DNA of 64,000 nt, from NCBI GenBank assembly GCA_017399915.1, contig JAFQAS010000049.1, forward strand, positions 58,063-122,062. Reading direction: 5' to 3'. The notes under the pieces were generated by a model that saw only the letters and a program-made list of their open reading frames with translations, was not told the origin of the DNA and made no database searches. Every line of letters starts with the position of its first letter. The stretch's first letter is position 1. Shown one piece after another: positions 1 through 8,792 of the stretch. Origin of the DNA: Muribaculaceae bacterium (GTDB lineage: Bacteria > Bacteroidota > Bacteroidia > Bacteroidales > Muribaculaceae). Position numbers and translations under genes: made by a program.

Positions 1-106
1 GTGTTCAATTTCATTAAATAGAACATAATTTTGGTGTAAAATTTCAATTTACTTCAAAAAACATAGTTTATCATATCATTTTTGATATTCTTAAAATTTA
101 ATTCGT

Positions 107-114
107 TAAATTTG
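107..114 (+). promoter_or_regulatory. Predicted Bacteroidetes promoter -7 element
   Basis: The sequence TAAATTTG fits the Bacteroidetes -7 consensus TAnnTTTG. It lies in AT-rich DNA upstream of the neuB relic and of the regulator starting at 365. If active, it would give a long leader of about 245 nt that contains the relic. No convincing -33 element was identified, so this is moderate evidence only. Confidence 0.45.
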
Positions 115-199
115 CAAAAGACACTATCTAAAGCCATGACTGCTATCAGTTATTTATATTATCCATGTTCCGACATTGCCACTTCGGGGGCGTTGACGC

Positions 200-357
200 A
201 TCGATATTATGTGCGTGATTATCTCGGCAGGAGAAATCTTTACCGAAGAGAATCTCACCGTAAAACGCCCTGGCGGCATCTCCCCCATGCGTTGGGACGA
301 AATCATCGGCACCCCCGCCACTCGCAACTACCTCCCCGACGAAATGATAGAATAACG
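200..357 (+). pseudogene. Relic of a neuB-type nonulosonate synthase (3' end only)
   Basis: The + strand frame ending in TAA at 357 encodes GEIFTEENLTVKRPGG followed by ISPMRWDEIIGT and LPDEMIE. This is the C-terminal antifreeze-like/SAF domain typical of NeuB/LegI/PseI synthases. The intact synthase at 13895-14893 ends almost the same way (KKGELFTPQNITVKRPGGG ... PDEMI). About 45 residues are recognisable. An in-frame TGA at 194-196 and AT-rich DNA before it show that the other ~290 codons are gone. Nucleotide identity with the intact copy is only moderate, and one glycine codon is missing, so this is a diverged paralogue rather than a recent duplication. It ends 8 nt before the next gene. 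Confidence 0.8.
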
Positions 358-364
358 ATATAAC

Positions 365-2068
365 ATGAAGCATCTATTTACTCTCATATTAACCCTTCTA
401 CTATTCACCGCCTGTGGCGAGAGCAAGCGTAATAGCCAATTGCTCGAACGAGCAGAAACTATTATGAACGACAGTTGCGATGTGGCATTGTCTATGCTCC
501 AAGATAGTATCAACCCAAAAACACTAACAACCGAGCGTGGTCGTGCCATTTATGCCGTTTTGCTTTCGCAAGCCCTCGACAAAAACTACATCGACCTTAC
601 ATCCGACTCTATCATAGCCCCTGCAGTAGAATATTTTGCCAATGGCGACAATCCTCATTATGCTATGCTCACGCATTATTATCATGGGAAGATATTGTTA
701 AATCAAAACAAACTCTCCGACGCAATTATTTCATGTACAAAAGCCGAAAACTTCGCAAAAGAGCTAAATGATGATTTTTATTTAGGTCTTATTTATGGGA
801 CAATAGCTAAAACCTATTCTCTAACACATAATCATAATGAAGACATTAAGTATAGCCAACTCAGCCATTCTCATTTTAGCAAAATCAATAAACAACCGCA
901 TAAAAAATATGCATACTTCTCATTGGCAATTGCATATAATAACAACGGTAATTTCAACGAAAGTGAAACTATATATAAAGAACTGATTGACTCTGCTACA
1001 TTCAACTGTGACACGATATTTCTTATTGAAGTTTTAGAATCTTATTCTCATATTTTATGGTATAATCAAAAAACTTCACAAGCTAAACAAATTCTTAAAT
1101 CATTACATTGTGACTATAAGCATCAGCTATCAGCAAAATCGTTAGCTCATTTATCCGAGATGTATTCTAATGAGGGGAAACAAGATAGTGCAACCTATTT
1201 TTTAGCTTCTGCAAAAAATAAAGCAGCCATTTTAACAGATAGTATTGCTCTTACCCGAGCGGAATACAATATTTCTTTTGACAAAAAAGAATATCTAAAT
1301 GCTATTTATTCTCTTCAAACTCAAATAAAACGATTAAACACATCAACTGAGAAAGTTTGGGAACAATCGGTAATGACCCTTCAACGTGATTATTTTGAGA
1401 GCCAAGCTAAAAATGCAAATTTAGAAGTCAATTCTAAGAAAAATCAGATTATATTAATTGTTATTATTTCAGTTGCCATATTATTTATTGCCATTTTCAT
1501 GATATATGCCCTCCGAATGAGAAATAAGGCACAACAAGAGCGTATTAATCGTATTCTTAACGAGCATTATCAATCTCAAAACCTTATTTCAAATGCCGAA
1601 AACCGAATAAGCGAACTTGAACATCTTTTGGCAAATGAAACTAACAAATCGCAAAGCCTTATCAATGAGTTAGCAATTCAACAAGACGCATTGCAATTAT
1701 ACTACCAACAAGCAAAACTCCGAGAGGAAGCAACTGATAATATTGATTCATCTGATATCGTTATTCTCTTTCGTCAAATTTTAGCAAAAAACTCAAACCC
1801 CACTAAAGAAGATTGGGAACAACTTGATAAATATATTAATCAACAATTTCCAGGCTTTAAAAAAATTTTGTATAACCTAACAAAGTTAAGCGAAATAGAA
1901 TATCAAGTGTGCCTACTTTTAAAAAGCAAATTTTCTCCAACTGAAATTACAAAATTGGTCAATTTAAGCAAGAGTGGATTGGGAAATGCTCGAAAAAGAC
2001 TATTCGTTAAAGCATTCAAAACCGACGGAACGGCCTCTGACTGGGATAAATTCATCATTTCTCTTTAA
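365..2068 (+). CDS. Membrane-tethered TPR regulator with C-terminal helix-turn-helix
   Basis: This 567-residue protein begins with a lipoprotein-type signal (LLLFTAC, lipid cysteine at residue 17). A long alpha-helical TPR-like region follows (about 20-340), then one hydrophobic span near 360-383, a glutamine-rich coiled coil, and a C-terminal domain (about 505-567). The C-terminal part has a LuxR/GerE-like pattern: SEIEYQVCLLLKSKF, PTEITKLVNLSKSGLGNARK. The order predicts TPRs outside and a DNA-binding head inside the cytoplasm, as in other Bacteroidetes one-protein signal transducers. The ligand and targets are unknown. The next gene, a BspA-like surface protein 285 nt downstream on the same strand, is a possible target; that is inference. 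The lipobox cysteine combined with a later span is unusual but topologically possible. Confidence 0.65.
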   Translation: MKHLFTLILTLLLFTACGESKRNSQLLERAETIMNDSCDVALSMLQDSINPKTLTTERGRAIYAVLLSQALDKNYIDLTSDSIIAPAVEYFANGDNPHYAMLTHYYHGKILLNQNKLSDAIISCTKAENFAKELNDDFYLGLIYGTIAKTYSLTHNHNEDIKYSQLSHSHFSKINKQPHKKYAYFSLAIAYNNNGNFNESETIYKELIDSATFNCDTIFLIEVLESYSHILWYNQKTSQAKQILKSLHCDYKHQLSAKSLAHLSEMYSNEGKQDSATYFLASAKNKAAILTDSIALTRAEYNISFDKKEYLNAIYSLQTQIKRLNTSTEKVWEQSVMTLQRDYFESQAKNANLEVNSKKNQIILIVIISVAILFIAIFMIYALRMRNKAQQERINRILNEHYQSQNLISNAENRISELEHLLANETNKSQSLINELAIQQDALQLYYQQAKLREEATDNIDSSDIVILFRQILAKNSNPTKEDWEQLDKYINQQFPGFKKILYNLTKLSEIEYQVCLLLKSKFSPTEITKLVNLSKSGLGNARKRLFVKAFKTDGTASDWDKFIISL

Positions 2069-2234
2069 TTAATATTCAAGCACTTACAATATTACCCTAA
2101 AATTGGGAACTAATTGGGAACTAAAAAATAGTGTGTTTCCCATAAATAGGCTATAGATTTGCAGTGTTGCTAAAATTATCCAATTTTAATAATTAAAATA
2201 TCTGTTAAAAAGTATTATTATGTTAATAAATCTA

Positions 2235-2243
2235 CCCCCCCCC
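2235..2243 (+). repeat. Homopolymer tract of nine C in an AT-rich upstream region
   Basis: Nine consecutive C lie about 110 nt upstream of the BspA-like gene, in an otherwise very AT-rich 284-nt gap. Such tracts can vary in length by slipped-strand mispairing. The rest of the gap (2069-2352) holds the promoter at 2315-2322 and no gene I can support. Confidence 0.6.
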
Positions 2244-2314
2244 ATGAGTTTTAATTTTTGTTAAAATCTCCAATTTTTCTCCTAAAATCATATTAAATTT
2301 CAAATTATTACTTT

Positions 2315-2322
2315 TAAATTTG
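2315..2322 (+). promoter_or_regulatory. Predicted -7 element of the BspA-like gene
   Basis: TAAATTTG matches TAnnTTTG and lies 30 nt before the ATG at 2353, giving a predicted leader of about 27 nt. Confidence 0.55.
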
Positions 2323-2352
2323 GAACAATAATAACAGCAAAACCATACCATT

Positions 2353-4110
2353 ATGAAAAAGCAATCAATTATTTCAAAAGCATTACTTACAATTTCGCTA
2401 ATGCTAACCACATGCCTATCAACATTGGCTCACAACTTTGAAGTCGATGGGATTTATTACAAAATTATTTCTCAAACTGATAAAACGGCATGCGTTACAT
2501 ATCAAGGTGCTGAATATTACTATTACGAAAACGAATATAGTGGAGATATTGTAATTCCATCTACTGTCACCGTTGAGGACATTACTTTTTCAGTAATTGG
2601 CATTGACGCCTATACATTCTATAATTGCACTGGAGTTACATCTATTAGCATCCCAAAAACAATCACTAAAATCGGTGATTTTGCATTCTATAATACAGCG
2701 TGGTTTAATAGTCAGCCCGACGGAGTGTTGTATTTAGATGATTGCTGTGTAGGCTGTAAGGGATTTGCGCCAACAGGTGCATTAACGATAAAAGATGGTA
2801 CTCGCTTAATTATCAACAAAGGATTTTACAAATTTGCCGACATTACTGAATTAACCATACCTAATTCTGTTGAAACTATTGGGGACTACGCATTTTATGA
2901 ATGTAAAGGATTAAAATCGGCTGATTTGGGTAATTCGGTTGCATATCTTGGAGATGCAGCATTTAGTTATTGTGAAAACTTATCGTCAATATCAATTCCT
3001 AACTCTGTTACTAAAATTGGCTACTATGCATTTTCTGGTTGTTTAGGATTGAAAGATGTTTCTATAGGAAATTCGGTCATAGAAATTGATGAACAAGCAT
3101 TCCAAGATTGCAAAAGTTTGGCTAACATTACAATTCCCAACTCGGTAACTACTATCGGTGTTTCAGCATTCAACGGATGCTCTAATTTAGAGTCGGTAAC
3201 AATAGGTAATTCTGTTACAGATATTGGCAGTTGGACTTTCTACAATTGTTCTAAATTAAAAAGCATTGACATTCCAAATTCAGTTGTTAGACTTGAAAAT
3301 AATGCATTTGATGGATGTACAAGTTTGAAATCGGCAAATATCGGCAACTCTACTATTGATATTTCCCGTTCTACGTTCAAAAACTGCACAAGTTTAGAAA
3401 CTGTTTCTTTAGGGAATTCGATTAGTAATATTGGCGACAATGCTTTCTACAATTGCTATAACTTAAAATCAATAGAACTTCCAAACTCAATTAATATTAT
3501 TGGTGACCATGCGTTCTATAACTGTGGAGGTTTGACCTCAATAGACATTCCAAATTCAGTTATAGAAATTAGAGATTATGCGTTTCTTTTTTGTTACGGA
3601 TTAACCGAAGTTAATATACCTAATTCAGTTTCTTCAATTGGATTTAATGTGTTTGGATATTGTGAGAATTTGACCGAAATCGTCATACCTAATTCAGTTG
3701 AAAAAATTGGAGGGCGAGCATTTAGCGATTGCTATAACTTAAGAAAAGTAACTTTAGGAAGTTCTCTTACCGATATTGGTTCTGAAGCGTTCTATGGGTG
3801 TACATTAACATCAATAGTATCACTCAATATGACTCCTCCTTGGTGCAATGGAAATGGTGTATTTGAAGGCTCTTATGATGCCCTACTTGAAGTACCCGAA
3901 GGAGCTTATGACAGTTATTCATCGGCTCGTGAATGGAGTAAATTCACAAACATTCAAGAAATCGCAGGGGTTGAAGATATCGAAGCCGACAATAATGCTG
4001 TAGAGGTGATTCGCTATGATATTTATGGTCGCAAACTTTCTGAACCTACCAAGGGCATCAATATCGTAAAAATGAGCGACGGCACAACTCGCAAGGTTAT
4101 TGTGAAATAA
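2353..4110 (+). CDS. BspA-like leucine-rich-repeat surface protein
   Basis: This 585-residue secreted protein has an N-terminal signal peptide ending near the LSTLAHN stretch. About eighteen tandem LRR_5/TpLRR repeats of ~23 residues follow, each with a core like IPNSV..IGDYAFYNC..L (about residues 75-500). The C-terminus (VEVIRYDIYGRKLSEP ... TTRKVIVK) resembles the short type IX secretion sorting tails of Prevotella and Muribaculaceae. BspA-family proteins bind host or bacterial surfaces; the ligand here is unknown. Repeat units are highly alike at DNA level, so recombination between repeats could change copy number. A poly-C tract and a good promoter lie upstream. Confidence 0.88.
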   Translation: MKKQSIISKALLTISLMLTTCLSTLAHNFEVDGIYYKIISQTDKTACVTYQGAEYYYYENEYSGDIVIPSTVTVEDITFSVIGIDAYTFYNCTGVTSISIPKTITKIGDFAFYNTAWFNSQPDGVLYLDDCCVGCKGFAPTGALTIKDGTRLIINKGFYKFADITELTIPNSVETIGDYAFYECKGLKSADLGNSVAYLGDAAFSYCENLSSISIPNSVTKIGYYAFSGCLGLKDVSIGNSVIEIDEQAFQDCKSLANITIPNSVTTIGVSAFNGCSNLESVTIGNSVTDIGSWTFYNCSKLKSIDIPNSVVRLENNAFDGCTSLKSANIGNSTIDISRSTFKNCTSLETVSLGNSISNIGDNAFYNCYNLKSIELPNSINIIGDHAFYNCGGLTSIDIPNSVIEIRDYAFLFCYGLTEVNIPNSVSSIGFNVFGYCENLTEIVIPNSVEKIGGRAFSDCYNLRKVTLGSSLTDIGSEAFYGCTLTSIVSLNMTPPWCNGNGVFEGSYDALLEVPEGAYDSYSSAREWSKFTNIQEIAGVEDIEADNNAVEVIRYDIYGRKLSEPTKGINIVKMSDGTTRKVIVK

Positions 4111-4127
4111 CAATATCACATATTTAA

Positions 4128-4167
4128 CGACAAAAGGTATTGCTATCATGGGCGATACCTTTTGTCG
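4128..4167 (+). terminator. Hairpin after the BspA-like gene
   Basis: A perfect 13-bp stem (CGACAAAAGGTAT / ATACCTTTTGTCG) lies 18 nt after the stop codon. The T-run that follows is weak, so it may act as an RNA 3'-end stabiliser rather than a strong terminator. The remaining gap to dusB is AT-rich with T/A tracts. Confidence 0.6.
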
Positions 4168-4379
4168 TATCATCTTAATCACATTTTTCCAACATAAGGG
4201 GTCGTTTTTTTGTTTTTTTTCATTAATGTGGCTATTTGAGCAGAGTAGCGAGTTTACTGTATTGATGTGGTGATTATTGCAGAGGATTGCCCTTTATTCC
4301 TCATTTTTTATCCAAAAAGGGTTAAAATAGTGATTATGTGCTATAAAATTAGTACCTTCGTGGTTATATTTGATATTAT

Positions 4380-5387
4380 ATGAAAATCGGAGATATTGAT
4401 TTAGGAAATCGTCCTGTGATGTTGGCACCCATGGAAGATGTCACCGACCTTTCTTTCCGCTTGATTTGCAAAGAACAAGGGGCAGATATGGTATATACCG
4501 AATTTGTGTCGGCCGACGCACTCATACGCAACATCAATTCCACTACTCGCAAGCTCTCAATCGACCCCGGAGAACGTCCCACTGCCATTCAGATTTATGG
4601 CCGTGAAGTGGGACCAATGGTTGAAGCGGCAAAGATTGTGGAAGAAGCACGTCCCGATATTCTCGATATCAATTTTGGTTGCCCTGTGAAGAAAGTGGCA
4701 GGGAAAGGAGCCGGAGCCGGAATGCTTCGCGACATTCCAAAGATGCTCGAGATAACACGCGCGGTGGTTGATGCCGTAAAAATCCCTGTTACGGTAAAGA
4801 CCCGATTGGGTTGGGATCACAACAGCAAAATCATCGTAGAACTCGCCGAGCAGCTTCAAGACTGTGGCATAAAGGCGTTGACAGTGCATGGTCGCACACG
4901 CTCCCAAATGTATACCGGCAGTGCCGACTGGGAAATGATAGCACGCGTGAAAGAAAATCCCCGATTGACAATTCCCCTCATAGGCAATGGCGACATCACC
5001 ACTCCCGAACAAGTGGTGGAAGCCTTTGACCGCTATGGTGTCGACGGAGTGATGGTGGGTAGAGCCTCAATAGGCGCTCCATGGATTTTCCACGACATGA
5101 AGCAGATGCTTCTCTCCGGCGAGCGAGGCGAAGAGTTACCTATTGCCGAAAAGTTTAAAATCCTACGCCGACAAATCACCGAGAGCATCGACCGCATCGA
5201 TGAATATCGCGGGATACTCCATATTCGTCGCCACTTGGCAGCATCGCCATTGTTTAAAGGCATACCATTCTTCCGCGACACTCGCATTGCCATGCTCCGT
5301 GCCGACAATTTCGCCGAACTCGACGAAATACTGCATCGCATTGAAACAGAAATAATTCCAAATATAAAATCCACTTCTATCAATTAG
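4380..5387 (+). CDS. dusB: tRNA-dihydrouridine synthase DusB
   Basis: The 335-residue enzyme reduces uridine to dihydrouridine in the D-loop of tRNAs using FMN and NADPH. Visible family features are the FMN-binding start VMLAPMEDVTDLSFR, the catalytic cysteine at about residue 101 in INFGCPVKKVAGKGAGAG, TVKTRLGWD, and VHGRTRSQMYTGSADW. Length and motifs fit the NifR3/DusB family. Two candidate -7 elements lie upstream (TACCTTCG at 4353-4360 and TATATTTG at 4365-4372). The second would give a very short leader. The DUF2807 gene follows 33 nt later. Confidence 0.95.
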   Translation: MKIGDIDLGNRPVMLAPMEDVTDLSFRLICKEQGADMVYTEFVSADALIRNINSTTRKLSIDPGERPTAIQIYGREVGPMVEAAKIVEEARPDILDINFGCPVKKVAGKGAGAGMLRDIPKMLEITRAVVDAVKIPVTVKTRLGWDHNSKIIVELAEQLQDCGIKALTVHGRTRSQMYTGSADWEMIARVKENPRLTIPLIGNGDITTPEQVVEAFDRYGVDGVMVGRASIGAPWIFHDMKQMLLSGERGEELPIAEKFKILRRQITESIDRIDEYRGILHIRRHLAASPLFKGIPFFRDTRIAMLRADNFAELDEILHRIETEIIPNIKSTSIN

Positions 5388-5420
5388 TATTTATCTACAG
5401 TCTAAATATATTAATCGATT

Positions 5421-6137
5421 ATGAAAAATTTCATTTTAGCAATCATTGTCACTCTATTTGCATCGATAACAGCAAATGCTCAAGAAGAAAAGCTTAAACG
5501 TTATGAACTCGATGTGGCCGACTTCACTGAGCTAAAAGTAGTGCATAGCATCAACGTGAGATATGTCAACAACCCCGACTCGGCAGGGCGTGCTGTATTT
5601 ATTGCGCCCGACAAGCATGTGTCGATGTTCATGTTTAACAACACCAAGAATCGTTTAGAGATTCAAATCGCAACCGATGACGTCAATCTCACCAACGCAC
5701 CCACTATCACGGTATATTCTAAATTCCTCTCTAAAGTGGAAAACAGTGGCGATTCTACCGTTACACTTGTATCGGTAGCTCCAACACCCAAGTTTAACGC
5801 TCGCCTTATTGGCAACGGACGAATCGTTGCTCACGACCTCGATATCACCGAATTAAACGCATCGCTTTCAACCGGAAACGGACAACTCATTCTTTTCGGC
5901 AAATGCAAAAATGCCAAACTCAGCTGCACCGGCACCGGCTCAGTTCAAGCCGATGACTTGGTGGCAAACGAAGTAAACTGCCGAATGCTTGGCACCGGCA
6001 CTATTGGCTGTCAAGCCATCGACAAACTAAGCATATCGGGAATATCATCAGGGAAAGTTTATTACAAAGGAAATCCCCAAGAGATAAAACGTCGCTCGGT
6101 AGGTGTGAAAATCATTCCTCTCGACAACGAACAATAA
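5421..6137 (+). CDS. DUF2807 (head GIN domain) secreted protein
   Basis: This 238-residue protein has a signal peptide (MKNFILAIIVTLFASITANA). A DUF2807 'putative autotransporter adhesin' beta-solenoid-like domain follows, with the usual entry DVADFTELKVVHSINVRY and repeated short beta strands (NARLIGNGRIVAHDLDIT, ELNASLSTGNGQLILF, LSCTGTGSVQADDL). The family is very common in Bacteroidetes, is periplasmic or outer-membrane associated, and has no settled function. It lies between dusB and the flippase, 16 nt before the latter, and may be co-transcribed. Confidence 0.85.
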   Translation: MKNFILAIIVTLFASITANAQEEKLKRYELDVADFTELKVVHSINVRYVNNPDSAGRAVFIAPDKHVSMFMFNNTKNRLEIQIATDDVNLTNAPTITVYSKFLSKVENSGDSTVTLVSVAPTPKFNARLIGNGRIVAHDLDITELNASLSTGNGQLILFGKCKNAKLSCTGTGSVQADDLVANEVNCRMLGTGTIGCQAIDKLSISGISSGKVYYKGNPQEIKRRSVGVKIIPLDNEQ

Positions 6138-6153
6138 TCCCATAATTTTTTAT

Positions 6154-7662
6154 ATGAGTGATACCGACAACCTAAAACTGCGCACCGCACGCACTCTGAA
6201 ATGGAACGTGATTGACCGCGTTCTGTCGCAAGTGCTATATGCCGTTACAGGCATTGTGTTGGCACGAGTGTTGTCGCAAGAAGACTTCGGGTTGGTTGGA
6301 GCCACTCTCATATTCCAGGCCTTTGCCGCACTATTTGTAGAAAGCGGTTTCTCTTATGCTCTTATTCAACGCAAAAGCCCTTCCCAACTCGATTATAGCA
6401 CCGTGTTGTGGTTTAATATGGGCGTTGCGGCAATTATCTATATAATCCTCTGGTTTTGCGCACCATTGATAGCATGGTGTTTTCAAAACGACCCACGCAT
6501 CATTCCCCTATCGCGTGTGATATTCCTATCATTTATCCTCAACGCATCGGCCATAGTGCAAACCAACCGATTGATGAAAAAGATGGAGGTGAAAATGATT
6601 GCGATATCTAACTCAATAGGCCTTATCATTAGCGGTTCGCTTGGCATATACCTTGCACTCAACGGCTACGGAGCATGGGCTGTGGTGTGGCAAACTGTGT
6701 CGTTGGCGGCCATAAAATCGGGCATTTTGTGGGCCACAAGCCATTGGCTCCCATCGTTGGCTTTTTCATGGAAAGCGTTGCGATCATATTTCAGCGTCGG
6801 CTCGGGCATGATGGTTACATCATTTCTCAACACCTTGTTCCAAAACATCTACTCGTTCCTCATAGGTAATCAAGTGGGGTTAAAGAGTTTGGGTTATTAC
6901 ACACAATCCGACAAATGGAGCAAAATGGGTATAATGTCATTAACCCAAGTGCTCACCTCTACATTCCTCCCCGTGTTATCGCAAGTGCAAGATGACCCCG
7001 AACGTTTCACACGCACCACTGCTAAAATGAATCGTTTCACCGGCTATCTTCTATTCCCTGCCATTGGATTTCTTATTGTGATGGCCACACCCATTTTCCA
7101 CCTCCTTTTTGGCACCAAATGGGATCCATCAATCATCTTATTTCAACTACTCCTCGTGCGTGGGATATTCACCGTGTTAAGTTCGCTATACAACAACTAT
7201 ATCATTTCTCTTGGCAAAACACGCCTCATCGTTTACATTGAGTTGATACGCGACGGAGCAGCAATCATTGGTCTTATCGCCACATTCCCGTTCATGGCAT
7301 CAACATTCCCCGATGACCCTGTTTATGGGTTAAAAATCTTACTTTGGGGACAAGTAATAGCATCAGCTATCAGCTGGGTGGCAACAATGTTTATCAGTGC
7401 ACCGCTCACTAATCGCACCATATTAAACTATCTAACCGACATTGCACCCTACCTTGTGCAAACTGTTGTGATAATGATTCCTATGTATCTATTATCAACA
7501 ACAATCAACAACACACTCCTGCTTTTAGCAGCTCAAGGTGTCGTTGGTTTAGCTTGCTATTTAACAATCAACCACCTACTCCGCTCGCAAATTCAAAAAG
7601 ATGCAATCGACTACTTCATGCATCGCTTCAGAAAAAAGCAAAACAATAATGAGTCTAAATAA
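6154..7662 (+). CDS. Polysaccharide/oligosaccharide flippase (Wzx-like, MOP superfamily)
   Basis: This 502-residue integral membrane protein has about 12-14 hydrophobic segments. The N-terminal signature ARTLKWNVIDRVLSQVLYAV with VLARVLSQEDFGLVGA is characteristic of Wzx/O-antigen flippases, which move undecaprenyl-linked glycans across the inner membrane. It is the only flippase in the window. It sits 4.6 kb before the legionaminic-type cassette and so may serve a nonulosonate-containing glycan; that is inference. The last 14 nt overlap a small interrupted reading frame. Confidence 0.9.
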   Translation: MSDTDNLKLRTARTLKWNVIDRVLSQVLYAVTGIVLARVLSQEDFGLVGATLIFQAFAALFVESGFSYALIQRKSPSQLDYSTVLWFNMGVAAIIYIILWFCAPLIAWCFQNDPRIIPLSRVIFLSFILNASAIVQTNRLMKKMEVKMIAISNSIGLIISGSLGIYLALNGYGAWAVVWQTVSLAAIKSGILWATSHWLPSLAFSWKALRSYFSVGSGMMVTSFLNTLFQNIYSFLIGNQVGLKSLGYYTQSDKWSKMGIMSLTQVLTSTFLPVLSQVQDDPERFTRTTAKMNRFTGYLLFPAIGFLIVMATPIFHLLFGTKWDPSIILFQLLLVRGIFTVLSSLYNNYIISLGKTRLIVYIELIRDGAAIIGLIATFPFMASTFPDDPVYGLKILLWGQVIASAISWVATMFISAPLTNRTILNYLTDIAPYLVQTVVIMIPMYLLSTTINNTLLLLAAQGVVGLACYLTINHLLRSQIQKDAIDYFMHRFRKKQNNNESK

Positions 7663-7867
7663 CCAACAACATAAGATATCCATTAGTTTCTTTAATGACA
7701 AAGAGATTCGTGCAGCATGGGATTATGACGACAAACGATATTTAACCGATTGCTTGCCTCAAAATGATTAGCGGAAACCGTTCTATGGCTACACCAATTT
7801 TAAGTCGGTTATCATTCACAATCCCAACTTAAAGTTTAGCAAAGTTTTCCCGAGGGGGTTAAAGTGA
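7649..7867 (+). pseudogene. Small interrupted gene fragment, weakly BRO-N/antirepressor-like
   Basis: From the ATG at 7649 the frame reads MSLNNQQHKISISFFNDKEI, then RAAWDYDDKRYL and further residues, to a TAG at 7769-7771. The same frame then continues for 31 more codons (FYGYTNFKSVIIHN, LKFSKVFPRGLK) to TGA at 7865-7867. The opening resembles the start of phage BRO-N/antirepressor-like domains (FFNDKEIR.AWD), but it is too short for confidence. The in-frame stop and the overlap with the flippase end suggest a decayed fragment. It might alternatively be a 40-residue peptide. Confidence 0.35.
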
Positions 7868-7963
7868 TAATAAGATTAGAATCTATAGTAAAAAAAATAA
7901 AAGATAGTTTAAGAAGTTGTAAAATTCAATACTTAATATTAATCATATATTATTTGAAATTTG

Positions 7964-7971
7964 TAAATTTG
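7964..7971 (+). promoter_or_regulatory. Predicted -7 element in the 7868-8327 gap
   Basis: TAAATTTG lies about 355 nt before the gene at 8328. If used, the transcript leader would carry the long palindrome at 8152-8281. The rest of the gap is AT-rich with a small hairpin near 8045-8070 and no supported gene. Confidence 0.4.
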
Positions 7972-8151
7972 TAGCGCATAAAACATTAATTATTAATTTT
8001 AAAATCATTTGCCTATGAAACAAACCGAATATTAACGCTTTATAATTCCCCTTATTTGTATGGGAATCAACTCGAATCAATTAAACAATTTATTAACTTC
8101 AGAAAAGCGTTACTATTCGTTGCTAAAATAATATATTGAGCTTTTAGCTCT

Positions 8152-8303
8152 TGTTCTCCAACCTCGAATACCGCCAATATTCTCTCCGAGAACAAGCAGT
8201 TGAATTGTTCACACCCTAAGGTGTGAGCCATTCGTGCTTGTTTGGAGGAAGGTCACTTGGCGGTAACCCGAGGTTGGAACAAGCAATCGAATGGTTTCAC
8301 GCC
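8152..8303 (+). repeat. 130-nt near-palindrome with an extra half-copy
   Basis: Two arms of about 64 nt are reverse complements. CCAACCTCG (8158-8166) pairs with 8269-8277, TACCGCCAA (8169-8177) with 8257-8265, AACAAGCA (8191-8198) with 8235-8242, and CACACC (8210-8215) with GGTGTG (8220-8225) around a CTAA loop. Directly after it, 8277-8303 repeats the 8190-8215 segment in direct orientation with a few changes. The structure could be a miniature inverted-repeat element or a long leader hairpin of the gene at 8328. It contains no transposase and no known riboswitch motif that I recognise. Confidence 0.8.
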
Positions 8304-8327
8304 TTTTCTTTTTTACTTAATTTAAAA

Positions 8328-8792
8328 ATGAAAAAATTATTTACAATTGGCTTACTTAGCCTCGTATTCAGTTTATTTGCGCCAAAAGCTTCTGCCGAGT
8401 GTACTGTGTATATTATAATGGAAATGGACCTTGCCATACCTAAAGTTGCAATGAATATAAACGGAAAGCATGTATGCGATTTAGAATTGCAATACAAAAA
8501 GACTACCTCAGGTCTTAAATTCTATAAAAAGGTAGTTAAAAAATTTATTTTTAATACTGAAGACAAATACACCATTTCTTATGATTTAATATGGCTATAT
8601 GGCGTACCCCATCATGAAGAGATAAACATTAACACCATAGATGGGGAAACTTATTACATACAGATGTTCCAAAAGAAATTGGGTAAAGGATCATGGCAAT
8701 TTAAACCCCTTAAAGAAAAAGATGCGCTAAAAAAACTAAAGAAAACCGATGATTATGATTTACTTCCCGACTATGTACACCCTGCGGAATAA
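8328..8792 (+). CDS. Small secreted protein of unknown function
   Basis: This 154-residue protein starts at the ATG at 8328. Upstream in-frame starts lie inside the palindrome and are unlikely. The start gives a clean signal peptide (MKKLFTIGLLSLVFSLFAPKASA). The mature part is rich in beta-type sequence with an acidic/lysine-rich tail (PLKEKDALKKLKKTDDYD). No family recognised. It overlaps the MORN-repeat gene by 20 nt, so the two are probably co-translated and may work together in the envelope. Confidence 0.6.
   Translation: MKKLFTIGLLSLVFSLFAPKASAECTVYIIMEMDLAIPKVAMNINGKHVCDLELQYKKTTSGLKFYKKVVKKFIFNTEDKYTISYDLIWLYGVPHHEEININTIDGETYYIQMFQKKLGKGSWQFKPLKEKDALKKLKKTDDYDLLPDYVHPAE

Noticed and set aside
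82..363. Plus-strand 93-residue frame at the left edge
   Set aside because: It is out of frame with the clear neuB-type relic in the same DNA.
8152..8303. Possible third cobalamin riboswitch
   Set aside because: It has no CGCAACTG core and no B12 box; it is a plain long palindrome.
8223..8327. Upstream extension of the small secreted protein
   Set aside because: It lies within the palindrome and would block the signal peptide that begins at 8328.
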